Shown here piece after piece: positions 7,201 through 9,485 of a DNA stretch of 9,485 bases; the stretch's first letter is position 1; the number at the start of each line of letters is the position of its first letter. Location of the stretch: the NCBI GenBank assembly GCA_025924295.1, contig JAICEG010000182.1, forward strand, positions 1-9,485, given 5' to 3'. The position numbers were made by a program, and so were the translations under genes. The notes under the pieces were generated by a model. It saw only the letters and a list, made by a program, of their open reading frames with translations. It had not been told where the DNA came from and made no database searches. The DNA is from Vicinamibacteria bacterium. GTDB taxonomy: Bacteria; Acidobacteriota; Vicinamibacteria; Vicinamibacterales; UBA2999.

Positions 7201-8860
7201 GCTCCGGGCCGATCGTCGAGCCCATCGAGGTAACGAGCTCCTCGCGAATGGCGTCGAGCGGCGGGTTCGTCACCTGCGCAAAGAGCTGCTTGAAGTAGTC
7301 GAAGAGCACACGGGGACGCTCCGACAGGACCGCCAGCGACGTGTCGGTCCCCATCGATCCCACCGGCTCCTCACCTGCCGCCGCCATCGGGCCGATGAGG
7401 ACGCGGAGGTCCTCCTGCGTGTACCCGAACGCGAGCTGCCGCTTCAGCACTGTCGCGTGGTCGGGTTCCACCGCACGCGCCGCGGGCAGATCGTCGATGT
7501 CGATCAGATGCTCGTTCAGCCACTCCCGGTACGGGTGCTCCGCCGCCAGCTCCTGCTTGATCTCGTCGTCGTCAACGATGCGCTGCTTGGCGGTGTCGAC
7601 CAGGAAGATGCGCCCGGGCTGGAGGCGCCCCTTGACGAGAACGTTCTCCGGCGGCACGTCGAGCACACCGACTTCCGACGCCATGATGACCAGGTCGTCC
7701 TTGGTGACGTAGTAGCGCGACGGCCGCAGTCCGTTGCGATCGAGCACGGCGCCGATCATCGTGCCGTCCGTGAAGGCAATCGACGCCGGTCCGTCCCACG
7801 GCTCCATCAGCGACGAGTGGTACTCGTAGAACGCTTTCCGGTCGGGCGCCATCTCCTCGTTCCCGCTCCAGGGCTCGGGGATCATCATCAGGATGGCGTG
7901 CGGCAGCGAACGGCCCGCGCGCACGAGGAGCTCGAGGACGTTGTCGAAGGTGGCGGTATCGCTGCCGCCTTCGCGAATGATCGGAAGCAGCTTCTTGAGA
8001 TCGTCGCCGAACAGCTGACTCTCGAGCAGCCCCTGGCGCGCTCTCATCCAGTTGATGTTGCCGCGCAGCGTGTTGATCTCGCCGTTGTGGGCGATGAGGC
8101 GGTACGGGTGCGCGAGCGGCCACGACGGGAACGTGTTGGTGCTGAAGCGCTGATGCACCAGCGCCAGCGCGGATGTCAGCTCGGGGTTCCCGAGGTCGGG
8201 GAACATCGGTGCCAGCTGACGCGCCGTCAGCATGCCCTTGTACGTCAACGTATTCGCCGACAGGCTGACGATATAGAAGAACCGGCGCGAGAGCGGGTTG
8301 ACCTTCACCGTGTCGACGGCGTGCTCGACCCGCTTGCGGATCACGTAGAGCTTGCGTTCGAAGACGCTGCGATCGCGCGCCGCGTCGACACTGGCCGCGA
8401 TGAAGACGTGCTGAAAGACCGGCTGCGTGGCGCGAGCGCTCGGGCCGACGAGACCGTTCTCCGTCGGGACATCTCGCCACCCGAGGAGACGCTGTCCTTC
8501 CTCGTCGACGATCCTGGCGATCAGATCCTTGATGCGATTCCGGTCGGACTCGTCATGCGGCAGAAATACGAGTCCCGCGCCATATTCGCCGGCGGCTGGC
8601 AGCGGCGCCGGGGCACAGGTCCGCAGGAAGGCGTCAGGCATCTGAACGAGGATGCCGGCACCGTCACCGGTATTCTCTTCACACCCACACGCGCCGCGAT
8701 GTTCCAGGTTGACGAGGACCTGCAGCGCCTTCTGGACGATGTCATGGGAGCGAACCCCCTTGATGTGCACAACGAAGCCGACACCGCATGCGTCGTGTTC
8801 GGCGGCAGGGTTGTACAGACCTTGCGCGGGGGGCGGAAACAGCATTCCCGGATTTGACAT
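4253..8860 (-). CDS. gltB: glutamate synthase (NADPH) large subunit
   Basis: GltB hydrolyses glutamine and channels the ammonia to 2-oxoglutarate to make glutamate, the entry point of assimilated nitrogen. The 1535-residue length is normal. In order: a short propeptide and the class II amidotransferase domain with nucleophile Cys25 (HDACGVGF) and NGEINTLRGN at about 259; the central domain (about 475-770); the FMN-binding synthase barrel (about 850-1200) with GAMSYGSISKEAHE and NTGEGGED; 3Fe-4S ligands Cys1134, Cys1140 and Cys1145 in a C-x5-C-x4-C pattern; and the GXGXG helix domain (about 1300-1480). All key residues are present. The start is uncertain: GTG at 8869, ATG at 8860 and ATG at 8845 all lack a good ribosome binding site. 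I chose the first ATG, and any choice leaves the propeptide intact. gltD follows with an 8-base overlap. Codons TCA, TTA and CTA are almost absent. Confidence 0.97.
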   Translation of the reverse strand: MSNPGMLFPPPAQGLYNPAAEHDACGVGFVVHIKGVRSHDIVQKALQVLVNLEHRGACGCEENTGDGAGILVQMPDAFLRTCAPAPLPAAGEYGAGLVFLPHDESDRNRIKDLIARIVDEEGQRLLGWRDVPTENGLVGPSARATQPVFQHVFIAASVDAARDRSVFERKLYVIRKRVEHAVDTVKVNPLSRRFFYIVSLSANTLTYKGMLTARQLAPMFPDLGNPELTSALALVHQRFSTNTFPSWPLAHPYRLIAHNGEINTLRGNINWMRARQGLLESQLFGDDLKKLLPIIREGGSDTATFDNVLELLVRAGRSLPHAILMMIPEPWSGNEEMAPDRKAFYEYHSSLMEPWDGPASIAFTDGTMIGAVLDRNGLRPSRYYVTKDDLVIMASEVGVLDVPPENVLVKGRLQPGRIFLVDTAKQRIVDDDEIKQELAAEHPYREWLNEHLIDIDDLPAARAVEPDHATVLKRQLAFGYTQEDLRVLIGPMAAAGEEPVGSMGTDTSLAVLSERPRVLFDYFKQLFAQVTNPPLDAIREELVTSMGSTIGPERNLLNPEPQSCEQITIKYPIIHNEHVAKLRHLAPDSPFRSTTLAMLFDPEKGGSGLEQAMNELCQQVSEAVAEGYNILILSDRGHGARRAPIPSLMATAGVHHHLVREGTRTRCALVVECGDAREVHHVSLLMGYGAGVVNPYLAFETIDDMIRQGMLVGTSRDEAVAKYIKSLNKGILKVMSKMGISTLASYCGAQIFEAIGLSQEYIDRYFTHTTSRVSGVGIDVIAEEVRLRHERAYGRRPAGVSDLDAGGEYQWRRDGEYHLFNPDTVFKLQHATRSGQYKIFKEYTRAVNAQHEKRATLRGLFRFKPAGPPVTIGEVESVEQIVKRFATGAMSYGSISKEAHETLAIAMNRLGGRSNTGEGGEDSERFLPMANGDSKRSAIKQVASGRFGVTSEYLVNSDELQIKMAQGAKPGEGGQLPGHKVYPWIAKVRHSTPGVGLISPPPHHDIYSIEDLAQLIFDLKNSNPRARISVKLVAEGGVGTVAAGVAKAHSDVVLISGHDGGTGASPLTSLKHAGLPWELGLAETQQVLVLNKLRDRIVVQVDGQMKTGRDVVIGALLGAEEFGFATAPLVVMGCIMMRVCHLNTCPVGIATQDPELRKKFSGSPEMVENFFRFIAEEVRELMAELGFRTIDEMIGRADCLDVERAVHHWKAKGLDLTPLLHQPNLPASVARRRVRAQDHGLAATLDNDLIRAAMPALEHRTPVDLTAYIRNADRTVGTMLGSEVTRRYGAAGLPADTIRIMFTGSAGQSFGAFVPAGMTMRLVGDANDGFGKGLSGGRLIVHPPALSAFKSEDNIVIGNVAFYGATAGEGYVRGVAGERFCVRNSGATVVVEGVGDHGCEYMTGGRVVVLGRTGRNFAAGMSGGIAYVLDLEERFNRRCNKEMVDFELLEEDDISFLRVAIMKHITYTGSLHAERLLSEFAAIRGHFVKVMPRDYKRALAEQAKRRSEEQELLVEQLVVKSVVTSSSGAGTAVHG

Positions 8861-8913
8861 GGTCGGCACATTTTGAGGGGAATCACTGCATAACGGAAAT
8901 ACAATGATCTGAG

Positions 8914-8919
8914 ATTATC
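8914..8919 (-). promoter_or_regulatory. possible -10 element of the gltBD promoter
   Basis: Minus-strand GATAAT (5 of 6 matches to TATAAT) lies 53 bases before the ATG at 8860, in AT-rich DNA. No good -35 hexamer sits 16-18 bases upstream, so the promoter may need an activator or a different sigma. One arm of the inverted repeat at 8921-8956 touches its upstream side. Confidence 0.3.
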
Positions 8920-8920
8920 A

Positions 8921-8956
8921 ATCCGATTTCAACATACAAGACCGTTTAAATCGGAT
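8921..8956. promoter_or_regulatory. 9-bp inverted repeat, candidate operator of gltBD
   Basis: ATCCGATTT at 8921-8929 and AAATCGGAT at 8948-8956 are perfect reverse complements, separated by 18 bases, with arm centres 27 bp apart. One arm lies just upstream of the putative gltB -10 element and the other over the -35 region, a placement suited to a dimeric or paired regulator. The long AT-rich spacer makes an RNA hairpin less likely. I cannot match it to a known nitrogen regulator site. Confidence 0.4.
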
Positions 8957-9010
8957 ATGCCAGTCGACTCCCTCTCCGGCCCGCCCACGGCCCATAAACG
9001 CCAATCCGCT

Positions 9011-9040
9011 GAAAAACGGCCTGAATCTGTCAGGTTTTTC
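9011..9040. terminator. A/T-flanked hairpin, terminator-like on both strands
   Basis: CCTGA (9020-9024) pairs with TCAGG (9030-9034) around loop ATCTG, and GAAAAA (9011-9016) pairs with TTTTTC (9035-9040), leaving CGG at 9017-9019 as a bulge. TTTTT directly follows the stem on both strands. Lying between divergent genes, it has no obvious upstream gene to terminate. It may stop stray transcripts, act in attenuation, or simply provide an A-tract for the promoter next to it. Confidence 0.35.
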
Positions 9041-9041
9041 G

Positions 9042-9047
9042 TATGAT
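9042..9047 (+). promoter_or_regulatory. possible -10 element for the radical SAM gene
   Basis: TATGAT (5 of 6 matches to TATAAT) follows an A/T-rich tract. A recognisable -35 is missing; the best is CTGAAT at 9021-9026, with 15-base spacing. If used, the mRNA would start near 9054 and carry a leader of about 140 bases containing all three GC-rich hairpins. Confidence 0.25.
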
Positions 9048-9056
9048 GACCTCGAC

Positions 9057-9078
9057 GTTCCGGCCCACCGGCCGGGAC
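9057..9078 (+). repeat. GC-rich hairpin, first of three in the intergenic cluster
   Basis: The arm at 9057-9065 (GTTCCGGCC) pairs with 9070-9078 (GGCCGGGAC) around loop CACC, giving 9 pairs including one G-U. It is the first of three adjacent stems before the radical SAM gene. Confidence 0.5.
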
Positions 9079-9101
9079 TGGGACCCCGCCCACGCCGTGT
9101 A

Positions 9102-9127
9102 GGCGGGTCCTGTTGCGTGGACCCGCC
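9102..9127. repeat. 26-base REP-like hairpin, copy 2, upstream of gltB
   Basis: GGCGGGTCC at 9102-9110 and GGACCCGCC at 9119-9127 form a perfect 9-bp stem with an 8-base loop. It matches copy 1 (2776-2801) in 21 of 26 positions when the two are read on opposite strands, with all differences in the loop. GGACCCCGCC at 9081-9090 is a near copy of the right arm (one extra C) and could pair alternatively with the left arm. Confidence 0.65.
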
Positions 9128-9134
9128 AGATATT

Positions 9135-9159
9135 GCCGGGTCTGCATGACAGACCCGGC
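9135..9159. repeat. 10-bp perfect hairpin, third of the cluster
   Basis: GCCGGGTCTG at 9135-9144 pairs perfectly with CAGACCCGGC at 9150-9159 around CATGA. GTAGG at 9099-9103 before the second stem and CCTAC at 9159-9163 after this one are also complementary. The second and third stems thus look like one compound palindromic unit, as in paired REP (BIME-type) elements. No T-tract follows, so it is not an ordinary terminator. Confidence 0.6.
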
Positions 9160-9183
9160 CTACGGAGCCAAGAGCCAGCAACT

Positions 9184-9190
9184 AGAGGAG
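9184..9190 (+). promoter_or_regulatory. ribosome binding site for the radical SAM-like gene
   Basis: AGAGGAG lies 6 bases before ATG at 9197. This spacing favours that ATG over the in-frame one at 9209. Confidence 0.75.
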
Positions 9191-9196
9191 CCGCTG

Positions 9197-9485
9197 ATGC
9201 ACGCGCCGATGAAGTACGTCGAGAAGGGTCTGTCGATTGCCGCCAACGGAGTCTGGCAGGTGTTTTCGACTGCCAACAAGATCAAGCAGAACCCCTCGTT
9301 CATCCCGCGCTGGTCGGACAAGCCGCTGCTCAAGTCGTATCAGAAGACCAAGCCGCCACTTGGGTGGCCGCGTGAGACCGACTCGCTCTGCCCCACCTGC
9401 ACGCGCGAGGCGCGGCAGGACATTCTCGACGGCAAGAAGGACGTCAGTGTCCTCCTGAATGAGAAGGTCGGCGAGATCAAGGCCA
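9197..9485 (+). CDS. N-terminus of a Tes/MJ0619-type radical SAM protein (cut by window end)
   Basis: The first 96 codons are present and the gene runs off the right edge. The frame is clear: ATG with AGAGGAG upstream, no stop, and lysine- and tryptophan-bearing sequence unlike a random GC-rich frame. The segment PPLGWPRETDSLCPTC (residues 53-68) followed by VGEIKA (91-96) resembles the opening of radical SAM proteins of the Tes/MJ0619 group. These carry an N-terminal CPxC metal site (here Cys65 and Cys68), completed further on by a CPxHG motif. Members include the archaeal tetraether lipid synthase, and bacterial homologues are mostly uncharacterised. The diagnostic CxxxCxxC motif lies outside the window, so the class rests on N-terminal resemblance recalled from memory. 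It is preceded by an unusually structured leader and is divergent from gltBD. Confidence 0.6.
   Translation, partial: MHAPMKYVEKGLSIAANGVWQVFSTANKIKQNPSFIPRWSDKPLLKSYQKTKPPLGWPRETDSLCPTCTREARQDILDGKKDVSVLLNEKVGEIKA

Larger units (their letters stand above)
8861..9196. other. divergent intergenic region between gltB and the radical SAM gene
   Basis: No protein gene is visible in these 336 bases. The half next to gltB (about 8870-9050) is distinctly AT-richer than the rest of the window. It holds a 9-bp inverted repeat, possible promoter elements on both strands and an A/T-flanked hairpin. The half next to the radical SAM gene (about 9055-9160) is GC-rich and made almost entirely of consecutive hairpins. 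Open frames crossing it on the minus strand read through the palindromes and are not convincing genes. Confidence 0.7.

Noticed and set aside
6557..8857. Second long plus-strand open frame (766 codons) antisense to gltB
   Set aside because: Same codon-aligned shadow. It is separated from the previous one only by one serine TCA codon of gltB (6548-6550) and ends at another at 8855-8857. GltB is intact on the other strand.
8918..9181. Minus-strand open frames of 72 and 87 codons in the gltB upstream region
   Set aside because: They translate the REP-like palindromes and AT-rich promoter DNA, give low-complexity Arg/Gly/Pro sequence, and show no ribosome binding site or recognisable domain.

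Overview
The window is GC-rich bacterial chromosome with dense coding and short gaps. Gene style suggests an Acidobacteriota-like soil bacterium, possibly Vicinamibacteria: a soluble zinc-finger anti-sigma partner ending in GEYVFHH, a radical SAM N-terminus of a kind I associate with that phylum, and GC-rich hairpin repeats between genes. This placement is inference from recalled protein families, not a search result.

Left part (1-2227, plus strand): after an unassigned 217-base stretch comes a stand-alone metallo-beta-lactamase-fold protein of the oxygen-binding di-iron (ODP) type. It is followed by a sigma-70/ECF-like sigma factor and a zinc-finger (HxxxCxxC) anti-sigma-like protein that overlap by 4 bases. 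The three genes look like one transcription unit. Because the first gene carries a di-iron-type ligand set and the last a thiol-zinc site, the set could be an oxygen- or redox-responsive switch; that link is a hypothesis.

Middle (2295-8860, minus strand): gltB and gltD encode the large and small subunits of NADPH-dependent glutamate synthase (GOGAT). They overlap by 8 bases and both look intact. Together they turn glutamine plus 2-oxoglutarate into two glutamates, with electrons passing from GltD flavin and Fe-S centres to GltB FMN. Downstream on the same strand is a small exported NTF2/SnoaL-like protein, separated from gltD by a strong hairpin and possibly having its own promoter. It ends convergently with the anti-sigma gene across a 67-base gap that can fold like a terminator.

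Right part (8861-9485): a 336-base divergent intergenic region separates gltB from a plus-strand gene cut by the window edge. It is AT-rich near gltB, where it holds a 9-base inverted repeat. It then turns GC-rich with three consecutive hairpins just ahead of the next gene. One of these hairpins is nearly the same 26-base element as the hairpin behind gltD, so the gltBD operon is bracketed by two inverted copies of a REP-like repeat. The last gene encodes the N-terminus of what looks like a Tes/MJ0619-type radical SAM protein; its radical SAM core lies beyond the window.
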